Positions 42,595 through 50,646 of a DNA stretch of 64,000 bases are shown piece after piece; the first letter of the stretch is position 1; each line of letters begins with the position of its first letter. Below the pieces are notes generated by a model. It was not told where the DNA came from. It did no database searches and saw only the letters and a list, made by a program, of their open reading frames with translations. Source of the DNA: Pelagibius sp. Alg239-R121 (GTDB taxonomy: Bacteria; Pseudomonadota; Alphaproteobacteria; Kiloniellales; Kiloniellaceae); NCBI RefSeq assembly GCF_947331435.1, contig NZ_CAMZOF010000004.1, positions 547,413 through 611,412 of the forward strand, read 5' to 3'. The position numbers were made by a program, and so were the translations under genes.

Positions 42595-43923
42595 ATGCGT
42601 ATCGCAATGATCGGAACCGGCTATGTTGGCCTGGTTTCGGGAGCTTGTTTTTCGGAATTCGGCACCAATGTCGTCTGCGTCGATAAAGATCAAAGTAAGA
42701 TCGGCAAGCTTCTGGCCGGTGAAATTCCGATTTTCGAACCCGGCCTTGATAAGCTGGTGGCGAACAACGTCGCTGCCGGGCGCCTTTCCTTTACCACGGA
42801 CCTCGCGGCCGCAGTTCAGGGCGCCGATGCGGTGTTTATCGCAGTCGGCACGCCCTCAAGGGCCGGTGACGGACAGGCGGACCTGACCTTCGTGCGCCAG
42901 GCCGCGAAGGAAGTGGCCGAGGTAATGGATGGCTACACGGTCGTTGTGACCAAATCCACCGTGCCTGTGGGGACCGGCCGCGAAGTGGCTCAGATCATCC
43001 GCGAAACCCGCCCCGACGCCGACTTCGATGTCGCTTCGAATCCCGAATTTCTGCGCGAAGGGGCCGCCATCAACGACTTCATGCGGCCGGACCGCGTGGT
43101 CATCGGTACGCTGGAGCCGCGGGCGCAGGAAGTTCTACGCGAACTCTACCGGCCCCTCTATCTGATTGAGACCCCGATCCTCTTTACTGAGCTGGAAACC
43201 TCCGAGCTGATCAAATACTCCGCGAACGCTTTTCTCGCGGTCAAGATCACCTTTATCAATGAAATCGCGGATCTTTGCGAAAAGGTCGGTGCCGACGTGC
43301 ATGACGTGGCAAAGGGCATCGGCCTCGATGGACGGATCGGGCGCAAGTTTCTTCATCCCGGTCCTGGTTACGGCGGGTCCTGCTTTCCCAAGGATACAAC
43401 TGCATTGGCGCATACGGCCCAGGAAAAGGGAGCACCCGTACGCATCGTGGAAACGGTTGTCGACATCAACGACAAGCGGAAGAAACGAATGGCAGAAAAG
43501 GTGCTTGCTCACTGTGGCGGCTCACTCGAAGGCAAGACCGTAGCTGTCCTGGGGTTGACCTTCAAGCCGAACACGGACGATATGCGCGATGCACCCAGCA
43601 TCGATATCGTCCCGGCTTTGCGGGCGGCAGGGGCCGCGGTGCGGGTTTACGATCCCGAAGGTATCGAGGAGGCCAAAAAGGTTATCTCTGACGTGACCTG
43701 GTGCGAAAACGCCTATGACACCATGCCCGACGCTGATGTGCTCGTGATCATTACCGAGTGGAACGAGTTCCGCGGCCTTGATCTCGATCGGGTCAAAACA
43801 TTGATGCGCACGCCGGCCATGGTCGATCTGCGGAACATTTACAATCCGAGTGAAATGGCGGGCGCAGGTTTCGACTATACATCTGTTGGCCGTCCAGGCC
43901 GCCTGGACAGCGCGGGAGGCTAA
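42595..43923 (+). CDS. ugd: UDP-glucose 6-dehydrogenase
   Basis: A 442-residue enzyme that oxidises UDP-glucose to UDP-glucuronate using two NAD. The Rossmann start is MRIAMIGTGYVGLVSGACFSEFG. The active site cysteine lies in GPGYGGSCFPKDTTAL. Other motifs are VTKSTVPVGTGR and SNPEFLREGAAINDF. Length and motifs fit the UDP-glucose/GDP-mannose dehydrogenase family; the galU gene next door favours UDP-glucose. Cytosolic; second gene of the galU-ugd-mutase operon. Confidence 0.96.
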   Translation: MRIAMIGTGYVGLVSGACFSEFGTNVVCVDKDQSKIGKLLAGEIPIFEPGLDKLVANNVAAGRLSFTTDLAAAVQGADAVFIAVGTPSRAGDGQADLTFVRQAAKEVAEVMDGYTVVVTKSTVPVGTGREVAQIIRETRPDADFDVASNPEFLREGAAINDFMRPDRVVIGTLEPRAQEVLRELYRPLYLIETPILFTELETSELIKYSANAFLAVKITFINEIADLCEKVGADVHDVAKGIGLDGRIGRKFLHPGPGYGGSCFPKDTTALAHTAQEKGAPVRIVETVVDINDKRKKRMAEKVLAHCGGSLEGKTVAVLGLTFKPNTDDMRDAPSIDIVPALRAAGAAVRVYDPEGIEEAKKVISDVTWCENAYDTMPDADVLVIITEWNEFRGLDLDRVKTLMRTPAMVDLRNIYNPSEMAGAGFDYTSVGRPGRLDSAGG

Positions 43924-43926
43924 GCC

Positions 43927-45312
43927 ATGACGACCAGCCATAACTTCAACACCACGATCCTGCGCGAATACGATGTGCGCGGCGTGGTCGGCGAAACTTT
44001 GTCTTCGGACGATGCCCGTGCGATCGGGCGGGCTTTCGGGACGATCGTCGCGCGCAAGGGCGGCAGCCGTGTCTGCGTCGGCTATGACGGCCGCTTGTCT
44101 TCACCGGAGATGGAAGCCGGTTTGGTTGAAGGACTGCGCGCCAGTGGCATCACCGCGATACGGGTCGGCCGTGGGCCGACACCCATGTTGTATTTTTCGG
44201 TTTACGAACTGGATGCCGACGGCGGAATCATGGTGACCGGTTCGCACAACCCGCCGAATTACAACGGCTTCAAGATTATGCTGGGTAAGAAATCCTTCTT
44301 TGGTGAAGAGATCCAGGTGATGAGCCGGATTGCGGCCGCAGGCGATTTCGAGTCCGGAGCGGGGCAGGCTGAAGATCAGCCAATGTTCGATGCTTATCTG
44401 AACCGCCTGCTGGTGGACCTGGATATGGGGCCGAAGTCACTATCGATTGCCTGGGATGCGGGCAACGGTGCTGCCGGGGAGGTCATGACTGCGCTTTGCA
44501 AAAAGATCCCCGGGCAACATAAACTGCTGAACGAAGAGATTGACGGAACCTTTCCGGCCCATCACCCGGATCCGACGGTGCCTGAAAATCTTGTGCAGCT
44601 TCAGGCTGCAGTGGCTGAGGGGAACTGCGATCTCGGCATAGCCTTCGACGGCGACGGGGACCGGATCGGGTTGATAGACGGACAGGGCAGGGTGCTCTGG
44701 GGTGATCAAATCATGTTGCTGCTTGCCCGCGATGTTCTGAAGGAGCATCCCGGCAGCACGATCATCGCGGACGTCAAGGCCAGCCAGGTGTTGTTTGACG
44801 AGATCGCGCGCGCCGGCGGTAAGCCGGTGATGTGGAAAACCGGCCACTCTCTGATCAAGACCAAGATGATCGAGACCAATGCACCCTTTGCCGGTGAGAT
44901 GTCGGCACATCTCTTTTTCGCCGACCGCTTCTATGGTTTCGACGATGCCCTCTATGCTGCAGTGCGCCTGCTCAACATCGTGAGCCATTCCGACCAAAGT
45001 CTCGCGGCCTACCGTGATTCTCTGCCACAGGTGGTCAACACGCCGGAGATCCGCTTTCCCTGTTCAGAAGAGCGGAAGGTGCCCGTGATCGCTGAAGTGA
45101 AAAGCCGCCTGGCGGCCAACGGCGCGGACGTGAACGACATCGATGGTGTCCGCGTCCGTACGGCCGACGGCTGGTGGTTGTTGCGGGCGTCAAACACCCA
45201 AGATGTGCTGGTGGCGCGTTGTGAAGCGGCGGATGATGAGGGTCTTGTGCGCCTTAAGCAGGCAGTCGCAGAACAGATCGCCGCCAGTGGTCTGGATGTC
45301 CCTGACTTTTGA
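43927..45312 (+). CDS. Phosphomannomutase/phosphoglucomutase
   Basis: A 461-residue alpha-D-phosphohexomutase (AlgC/ManB group). The phosphoserine loop is [15 protein letters not shown] (S106), the metal loop [12 protein letters not shown], the sugar loop GEMSAHLFF, and the phosphate-binding loop [14 protein letters not shown]. It interconverts hexose 1- and 6-phosphates, supplying glucose-1-phosphate for GalU. The start lies only three bases after the ugd stop. Whether it prefers glucose or mannose is not decided by sequence. Confidence 0.96.
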   Translation: MTTSHNFNTTILREYDVRGVVGETLSSDDARAIGRAFGTIVARKGGSRVCVGYDGRLSSPEMEAGLVEGLRASGITAIRVGRGPTPMLYFSVYELDADGGIMVTGSHNPPNYNGFKIMLGKKSFFGEEIQVMSRIAAAGDFESGAGQAEDQPMFDAYLNRLLVDLDMGPKSLSIAWDAGNGAAGEVMTALCKKIPGQHKLLNEEIDGTFPAHHPDPTVPENLVQLQAAVAEGNCDLGIAFDGDGDRIGLIDGQGRVLWGDQIMLLLARDVLKEHPGSTIIADVKASQVLFDEIARAGGKPVMWKTGHSLIKTKMIETNAPFAGEMSAHLFFADRFYGFDDALYAAVRLLNIVSHSDQSLAAYRDSLPQVVNTPEIRFPCSEERKVPVIAEVKSRLAANGADVNDIDGVRVRTADGWWLLRASNTQDVLVARCEAADDEGLVRLKQAVAEQIAASGLDVPDF

Positions 45313-45550
45313 TGTGATTGCGGATCCGGCGAATTGCGGCGGTACCTCCCGGTCACGCCGAATTTGCCGGTGTATGGCTGCCAACTACAAGGTTCCTTGT
45401 TGAAGTCGCTGCGGCTTGCGAGCCCTGCCGTCTGATATCCAGCAATACAGGTCAGTAATGCTGTCGGATATTCTGACAAGTTTTTTGAGTGCAGGTGCGA
45501 AAGCGTCAGGTAATTTTACAGTTAACCTTTTGTTTACTATAATAGAATTG

Positions 45551-45565
45551 TTAATTCCCTGTTAA
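45551..45565. promoter_or_regulatory. CtrA-type box TTAA-N7-TTAA
   Basis: TTAATTCCCTGTTAA matches the alphaproteobacterial CtrA consensus TTAA-N7-TTAA. A one-mismatch copy (TTAA-N7-TTTA) lies at 45522-45536. Both are just upstream of the sigma-54 promoter. The region is A/T-rich, which raises the chance of a random match. Confidence 0.45.
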
Positions 45566-45582
45566 ACAAAGAATAAATTTTC

Positions 45583-45598
45583 TGGCACGAAAACTGCT
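45583..45598 (+). promoter_or_regulatory. Sigma-54 promoter of the PEP-CTERM gene
   Basis: TGGCACG-AAAA-CTGCT fits the RpoN consensus TGGCACG-N4-TTGCW with one change and the invariant GG and GC at the right spacing. The predicted transcription start is near 45609, giving an untranslated leader of about 50 bases. RpoN together with PrsK/PrsR is known to drive PEP-CTERM genes in other bacteria. Confidence 0.7.
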
Positions 45599-45612
45599 GT
45601 CATGGCCTCGAA

Positions 45613-45631
45613 TTGAGACGCGCCGTCTCAA
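45613..45631 (+). promoter_or_regulatory. Leader hairpin of the PEP-CTERM transcript
   Basis: TTGAGACG-CGC-CGTCTCAA has perfect eight-base arms and a three-base loop at the expected 5' end of the mRNA, about 30 bases before the ATG. It could stabilise the mRNA or bind a regulator. Confidence 0.45.
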
Positions 45632-45661
45632 ACGCAAGTAGCGAATTTACTGCGAGGATAG

Positions 45662-46339
45662 ATGAAACAGTTTGTTTTGAGTGCCTTGACCGCGATCTGC
45701 TTCAGCGCAAGTGCTGAAGCGGGTGTGATCTTTACCGACAATTTCGAGACCCCTGTCAACAATATGAACTGGCAGGTCTATCAGCAGATTTCTGGGGGCG
45801 AATGGACCGCGACCCAGGGCACCGGTATCGAGATCCAGACCTCCGGTGTTGTTGTTCAGGCACATTCTGGCAATCAGTACATCGAGCTGGACAGCGACAT
45901 CAGCCGCGGCGGGAGTGGAAACCCGGCGCTCTCGAACTCGGCGATGACGCGTAATCTTACGGGTCTTGAGCCGGGAAACTATCTACTCGAGTACTTTTAT
46001 CAGCCTCGTACCGGGTCGCAGAATGATAACACCATCGGCGTTTACTTCGACGGCGGTGAGCTCTTCTCGAACCTGCTCGACACGGCAGATGGAGCGGGAG
46101 CGAACGGCTGGATCAAGCGCTCAGTTTCTTTCTTTGTTGGTGAGGACAATGCGACACGGCGGCTGTCTTTCCGGGCCGAGGGCACGGAAAACACCCTGGG
46201 CGGCTTTATCGATACGGTGAGCCTCCAATACCTTGGCCGTTCCGGTCAGAGCATCGTTGCGGTCACTGAGCCTGGCAGTCTCGTGCTGTTTTCGTTCAGC
46301 CTGGCGGGACTTGGTTTTGCCTCGCGCCGTCGCCGCTAA
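45662..46339 (+). CDS. Exported PEP-CTERM sorting-domain protein
   Basis: A 225-residue surface or extracellular protein. The signal peptide is MKQFVLSALTAICFSASAEA (about 1-20). A beta-rich middle contains NFETPVNNMNWQVYQQ and FIDTVSLQYLG, like other PEP-CTERM jelly-roll proteins. The C-terminus TEPGSLVLFSFSLAGLGFASRRRR has the E-P motif, a hydrophobic segment and a basic tail recognised by exosortase. It is probably processed by an exosortase/archaeosortase encoded elsewhere and attached to or released with exopolysaccharide. It lies right after the sugar-nucleotide operon. AGGA precedes the ATG. Confidence 0.88.
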   Translation: MKQFVLSALTAICFSASAEAGVIFTDNFETPVNNMNWQVYQQISGGEWTATQGTGIEIQTSGVVVQAHSGNQYIELDSDISRGGSGNPALSNSAMTRNLTGLEPGNYLLEYFYQPRTGSQNDNTIGVYFDGGELFSNLLDTADGAGANGWIKRSVSFFVGEDNATRRLSFRAEGTENTLGGFIDTVSLQYLGRSGQSIVAVTEPGSLVLFSFSLAGLGFASRRRR

Positions 46340-46506
46340 AGCAGTTTGCGTTTGGGTTGATTCAAAACCATCCGCCTCGCAATCAGCATGCTGCCCTATT
46401 GCGAATGCAAACATTGAGGCCTCTCGTTTCCGGAAACCGCAAACTGCAATGAACCGATTCCCGTCTCGATCGGAATTCGGGTCTCAAAAGGAATGCAGAC
46501 CTCCAA

Positions 46507-46550
46507 TGCAATAACCCTGGCAGCAGGATGAAGCGACCAGGGTTATTGCA
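46507..46550. terminator. Bidirectional terminator-like hairpin
   Basis: TGCAATAACCCTGG-N16-CCAGGGTTATTGCA has perfect 14-base arms between two convergent genes (the PEP-CTERM gene and the D,D-carboxypeptidase), 17 bases before the latter's stop. A T-rich stretch follows on the right. It probably ends transcription from both sides. Confidence 0.7.
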
Positions 46551-46566
46551 GTTCTTATATCAAGAC

Positions 46567-47823
46567 TTAGCTGCTGCCCGGCGGAACCACGACGCAGTTG
46601 AAGGACATGAAGGTCAGCTGACGGCAGGCTTCGCGGGCGCTTGTTTCATTCAGGTCACCAACGCGTGCCCGAAAAAGCGTGCCTTTCAGGCCGTCGACCG
46701 ACAGAACCGAAATCGGCTTCGAACTCAGTATCTGTGGGACGCTGTGAGCCGCGAGGGTGGCCGCCTGCTGGGCGGGTGCCGCTCTACTGAAGGCACCGAC
46801 TTGAACACCCCAGTTGCCCGATGAGAAGGCGGCGTTTGCGGAGCCTTGCTCAACCGTACCGAGGCTTGCCTGCTGGGTCGGGGAAAGCGGTTCTCCGGCT
46901 GAGGTGACGATCGGAATACCGCTCACTGGACTGACCGCCGGTGTCAAATTTTTATCTGAAGCGTTCAGCGCGTATTGCGAAGAAACCGGTTTGCGGCGAG
47001 GGACCGGCGGTGTGCCGGCAATCCGGATTTCGGCCAGCTTGGTAAAGCCACGATCGAGAAGCTTTTTGATGTGGCGGTCCCGGGAGCGGGAGGTCCGTCC
47101 GCCAAAGACAACCGCGATCAGCCGACGGTTATTGCGTTTGACCGAAGCGACCAGATTAAAGCCGGACGCCCTGATGTAACCGGTCTTGATGCCGTCCGTG
47201 CCTTTATAGTTCTTCAGCAACTTATTGTGGTTTCGGTAGGTCCGACCTGCATAGGTGAAGGACTTGGTCGAGAAGTAGCTGTAATAAGAAGGAAAGTCGC
47301 GAAGCAGTGCCTGCGCCAGTTTCGACATATCCCGGGCTGTGCTCAGCTGGCCGCGGTTCGGAAGGCCAGAAGCATTGCGGAATGATGTCCGTTTCATCCC
47401 CAGAGCCCGCGCCTTTTTCGTCATCATGCGGGCGAACTGGGTTTCTTTGCCGCCCAGCGCCTCGGCCATCACCACAGCGGCATCATTGGCAGACTTTGTG
47501 ACCAGCGCCAGGATGACGTCTTTAGCGCGAATCGTCTTGCCGGCCTTGAGACCCAGTTTGGAGGGCGGCATCCCTGCCGCACGGCGGGAAACCTTGAGTT
47601 TTTTGTCGAGTGTAAGCGTCCCGTTTTCCAACGCTTCGAACGCCATGTACAGCGTCATCATCTTCGTGAGGGACGCGGGATAGTTGCGCGTATCCTGATT
47701 CGCGCCATGCAAAACCTGCCCGGTTTCGGCATCGATAACGATGGATGCATAGCGAGCTTTGGCCGTGTCAGCCACGGCAATCAGCGAAACCGCAATAACC
47801 AAGAACCCGAAAAGCCGCCGCAC
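46567..47823 (-). CDS. dacA: D-alanyl-D-alanine carboxypeptidase with SPOR domain
   Basis: A class C/type-5 penicillin-binding protein of about 418 residues. The signal peptide ends near TAKA (about residue 23). Catalytic S51-L-T-K54, SAND in VTKSANDAAVVMAEAL and KTG in DGIKTGYIRASG are present. The C-terminal 80 residues (WGVQVGAFSRAAPAQQAA to ACRQLTFMSFNCVVV) form a SPOR domain that binds denuded septal glycan. It trims stem peptides of peptidoglycan in the periplasm. The GTG at 47823 gives a proper signal peptide; an upstream in-frame TTG at 47871 would add 16 residues. Start uncertain. Confidence 0.93.
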   Translation of the reverse strand: MRRLFGFLVIAVSLIAVADTAKARYASIVIDAETGQVLHGANQDTRNYPASLTKMMTLYMAFEALENGTLTLDKKLKVSRRAAGMPPSKLGLKAGKTIRAKDVILALVTKSANDAAVVMAEALGGKETQFARMMTKKARALGMKRTSFRNASGLPNRGQLSTARDMSKLAQALLRDFPSYYSYFSTKSFTYAGRTYRNHNKLLKNYKGTDGIKTGYIRASGFNLVASVKRNNRRLIAVVFGGRTSRSRDRHIKKLLDRGFTKLAEIRIAGTPPVPRRKPVSSQYALNASDKNLTPAVSPVSGIPIVTSAGEPLSPTQQASLGTVEQGSANAAFSSGNWGVQVGAFSRAAPAQQAATLAAHSVPQILSSKPISVLSVDGLKGTLFRARVGDLNETSAREACRQLTFMSFNCVVVPPGSS

Positions 47824-48027
47824 GCCTATCCCCAAGAGTCTGATATTACTGACTGTTCTGCCACAATTCAAAGGTTAACCCCTAAGAGTCGAGTATACGC
47901 CTATGATTCTACATGAACTTTAGGGAATCGACGACTCCCTGTCCAGAAGGATAATGCCGATGGCCTTGAAATGTGGTTAAAATTCTCCTCATATTTTAGA
48001 CATTCAAACTCTGGAGGCGTTCCAGTC

Positions 48028-48768
48028 ATGAGACGTAAAAATGCGCCGTTGCGCAGAGTCATTTCGGGCTCATTCGGCGTTACCACGGTGCTACTTCTTG
48101 GTGTTCTGTCGGCGTGTACCTACCGCGGTGATATCGATCAGCCACTCACCCAGAAAGCGACCTGGTTCAGTTATCTGAACGGCGATGATGTCCGTGCCCG
48201 TTGCCAACCAGGCTCCGGTTTCGAATATCGCCTGATCTATAATGGCCGCTACGACGAACAGATTCGCAGCTATGAATTGGTCAATGACGGCGCCGGTGGG
48301 GCACAGCTCACAGCCAGAGTGCAGGAAGGCAGTGGGATCAATCTGAACAACCTTGATGCGGTCAATCCCTTTAAGAACAGTGCCTGGAACAAGTCCAACA
48401 GGCGGTTGACGCAGCAGGAGTTGACCGAATTGGAGAATGCCTTCGAGGCCAGCGGCGCCGGTAAAGCGACATCAGAGGGTTTGCGGCTGTTTTCCGGTGA
48501 GTTCTATTGGCTGTCAAACATTTGCTACGATGGCGTCTTTGTCTTCAATGCTTGGCGTTATCCGTCACCGCGGTTCGAGGAGTTATCCTTTCCCAAGGTT
48601 TTGTTTGCGCTCGATGAAACCGGCGTGCCGGTCAATCCACCACGCGAAATAGCGGCGGCAGAACGCATTCAGGCAAATGACTCCCATCCGGACCGCCGCG
48701 ACTACAACCCCACCTTCAATGTTGAAGTGGGGGACAATGGTCTGAAGGGTGCGGCGGGCAAGATTTAA
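48028..48768 (+). CDS. Uncharacterised lipoprotein
   Basis: A 246-residue protein with a lipoprotein signal: basic N-terminus, hydrophobic segment VTTVLLLGVLSAC and lipobox LSAC with C30. The mature part (CTYRGDIDQPLTQKATWFSYLNGDDVRARC) has several aromatic residues and no domain I recognise. GGAGG precedes the ATG at 48028. It is probably anchored in the outer membrane and monocistronic. Two cysteines in the body may form a disulfide. Function unknown. Confidence 0.85.
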   Translation: MRRKNAPLRRVISGSFGVTTVLLLGVLSACTYRGDIDQPLTQKATWFSYLNGDDVRARCQPGSGFEYRLIYNGRYDEQIRSYELVNDGAGGAQLTARVQEGSGINLNNLDAVNPFKNSAWNKSNRRLTQQELTELENAFEASGAGKATSEGLRLFSGEFYWLSNICYDGVFVFNAWRYPSPRFEELSFPKVLFALDETGVPVNPPREIAAAERIQANDSHPDRRDYNPTFNVEVGDNGLKGAAGKI

Positions 48769-48799
48769 TGCGGCAACCGCACGGTAGGAGTGATCGGCT

Positions 48800-49237
48800 A
48801 TGACTCTTTATCGCGGATCTTGCCATTGCGGCGAAGTTCGTTTCGAGATCGAGGCAGAAGCTGAGATCAGGGAACTGGTTACCTGTGACTGCTCGCTGTG
48901 TCGCAAGAAGAATGCGCTGATGACCAAAGTGCATGAGTCGAAGTTCACGCTGATTGCCGGTGAGGACAAGCTATCCCTTTACAAGTGGAACACTCAGGTT
49001 GCGCAGCACTTCTTCTGTTCGGTCTGCGGCATCTACACCTTTCACAGGAAACGGGCGCAACCTGACCACTACAGCGTCAATGCATCTTGTCTGGATGATT
49101 TGACGGTCGAGGGCTTGCCGGTGCGTGCGACTGAAGGGCTGGACATGACAGTCGTTGCGACAACTGCCCGGCCAGAGTGGCAGGGGCCACGGCTGTCGGA
49201 AATCGCAGAAGCGCGGATTAGGATGCGTGGGCGCTGA
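48800..49237 (+). CDS. GFA-family zinc protein (second copy)
   Basis: A 145-residue GFA/CENP-V-like protein with the zinc motifs GSCHCGEVRFEI, VTCDCSLCRKKNAL and FFCSVCGIYTFH. This family is thought to add a thiol to aldehydes or otherwise process glutathione conjugates; activity is inferred only. It differs clearly from the GFA gene at 16518-16958, so they are paralogues with separate roles. It starts 31 bp after the lipoprotein gene and is convergent with the Anbu peptidase gene. Confidence 0.92.
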   Translation: MTLYRGSCHCGEVRFEIEAEAEIRELVTCDCSLCRKKNALMTKVHESKFTLIAGEDKLSLYKWNTQVAQHFFCSVCGIYTFHRKRAQPDHYSVNASCLDDLTVEGLPVRATEGLDMTVVATTARPEWQGPRLSEIAEARIRMRGR

Positions 49238-49275
49238 TCTGCCCGCCGGCGCCGATTGAGCGCGGAGCCATGTGT

Positions 49276-50079
49276 TTAGTCGTCTGACACCAGTGAAAGA
49301 CGCTTGGAGTCGTGCCCGGGTACGAGGCGTTCAGCCCAGGGACCGTCTGGCATTTCGTCGGCCAGCTTTTTCAGGTGTTCATTCCACCAAATGCGCTGCT
49401 CGCGCAGATCATCGTAGTCGTAGTGAGCCTGGCGCCAGACTCGCTCTTCACCCGCCAGAGTCAGGACGTCCAGGGGGAAACCGACGTCTGCCGCCGAGAG
49501 TCGCGTCGAGTCGAAGGACAGGTAGGCGAGCTTCAGGGCTGTCAGCATCGAAGTGTCCTGGGTGAGTGCACGGTCCAGGATCGGCTTGCCATAGGCTGTC
49601 GAGCCGATTGAAAGATAGGGCGTACGCTTGCCGATCTCGATCCAGTTACCCTCAGGATAAACCAGGTAGGCGGTCGGTTCCGGGTCATTCGCCAATTGAC
49701 CGGAGACAATTGCGTGAAGATTGAAACTCAGTTCGGATTCGGAAATTGCGGTGCGATCTTCCTCAGCGACCTGACGTAGGCTTTTGCAATAGAGATCCAC
49801 AGCCTCAAGCATGCTGGATGCTGTTGGTCCGTCTGGTGATCTCAGGTCGCGGTCGAGGTAGGCAAGTGTCTTATCCCGCAGGGACCTTAAGCCCGACGTC
49901 ATGACGCCAAAGAACTGGTCATGAGCACGCGCCGCCCCCGAATCGTTGGCGGCGACATCCGGTGCCGGGCCGTGGAGAGAGACCTTACTGGCATTGGTCA
50001 CCTGATTGCCGCTTGTGATGCGACCGTCGGCGAGCAGCAGAAGGCCTTCTTTCACCTTGATGGCCAGGCAATAGGTCAT
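49276..50079 (-). CDS. Anbu-type proteasome-like peptidase
   Basis: A 267-residue protein related to proteasome beta subunits and HslV. MTYCLAIKVKEGLLLLADGRITSG places the catalytic threonine at residue 2, exposed after Met removal. Other blocks are FFGVMTSGLRS and YLVYPEGNWIEIGKRTPYLSIGSTAYGKPILDRAL. Anbu particles are helical or ring assemblies of unknown substrate. Anbu is usually encoded with an alpha-E protein, a circularly permuted ATP-grasp enzyme and a transglutaminase; none of these is adjacent here, so this is an isolated gene. ATG at 50079 fixes the catalytic Thr. Confidence 0.93.
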   Translation of the reverse strand: MTYCLAIKVKEGLLLLADGRITSGNQVTNASKVSLHGPAPDVAANDSGAARAHDQFFGVMTSGLRSLRDKTLAYLDRDLRSPDGPTASSMLEAVDLYCKSLRQVAEEDRTAISESELSFNLHAIVSGQLANDPEPTAYLVYPEGNWIEIGKRTPYLSIGSTAYGKPILDRALTQDTSMLTALKLAYLSFDSTRLSAADVGFPLDVLTLAGEERVWRQAHYDYDDLREQRIWWNEHLKKLADEMPDGPWAERLVPGHDSKRLSLVSDD

Positions 50080-50252
50080 ATTTTAATCCACAATCTCACG
50101 AAGAGTTCCGTCTCTGCCTTCGGCGCTTCGAAAGGACTCGCCGCTGGACCAAACGCCGTCACGCAACACTTGGCGCCACAAGGAATGAACGTACAGTCGG
50201 CGTCCGTCGAGTCCAAAAAATGATGAGTTGGAAGTTTCTCACGCAGCCAATT

Positions 50253-50430
50253 TTGCTGCAAGTGCGAGATTTTGCTGGTTTATGGTTAAAAAACTGTAAC
50301 CAAATTCAGTCTATTATGGCCTTTCCACCCGTTGGTTTTTGGCGTTTTCAGTTCATAATGCTGCAGTGCAAAATAACTCTTGACACAAGAAACACATTAA
50401 CTATCTTACGGTTTGTGTTGCGCTGCAACA
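50253..50430 (+). promoter_or_regulatory. Three GCTGCA sites, candidate PhaR-binding region
   Basis: TTGCTGCAAGTGC (50253-50265), TGCTGCAGTGCA (50359-50370) and TGCGCTGCAACA (50419-50430) are TGC-rich, like the sites that the PHA regulator PhaR binds in front of phasin genes. The consensus varies among bacteria, so this is a tentative assignment. Confidence 0.35.
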
Positions 50431-50551
50431 TTTTGAGTTTTGACGAGATGAACCGGGCGATCGCCTTCGCACGGTTGGAGTTAAACGCACGGCGTTGAGT
50501 CCGTGCTTTTTATAGAGTGCGATCGGTCTTGCGTTGAGTGGTCAAGATCGC

Positions 50552-50623
50552 GAATCGCCCTCTAACTTATCAATTATGAGACTGATCGTGCTCTGTTCGG
50601 AGTTCGAATTAGAGTGATCAGAC
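50552..50623 (-). repeat. 72-bp repeated element, copy B
   Basis: On the minus strand GTCTGATCA-N50-TAGAGGGCGATTC, identical at both ends and in spacing to copy A at 36717-36788. On the plus strand it reads GAATCGCCCTCTA-N50-TGATCAGAC and ends 24 bases before the phasin ATG, overlapping the likely leader. Confidence 0.65.
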
Positions 50624-50646
50624 CTCAGATCTTAGGAGTTTTAGAG

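Larger units (their letters stand above)
45313..45661 (+). other. Promoter region of the PEP-CTERM gene
   Basis: A 349-bp gap. The first 200 bp show no clear element. The last 150 bp are A/T-rich and hold a partial CtrA-type site at 45522-45536, a full one at 45551-45565, a sigma-54 promoter at 45583-45598 and a hairpin at 45613-45631, each listed separately. Confidence 0.6.
50080..50646 (+). other. Long promoter region of the phasin gene
   Basis: A 567-bp A/T-rich region with no convincing gene. It contains three GCTGCA-centred sites (50255, 50360, 50422) and copy B of the 72-bp element (50552-50623) ending 24 bases before the phasin ATG. A TTGACA-like hexamer at about 50384 may be a -35. 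Confidence 0.5.

Noticed and set aside
45009..45479. 156-codon antisense frame over the end of the phosphohexomutase
   Set aside because: Opposite conserved C-terminal motifs of the mutase; no own domain.
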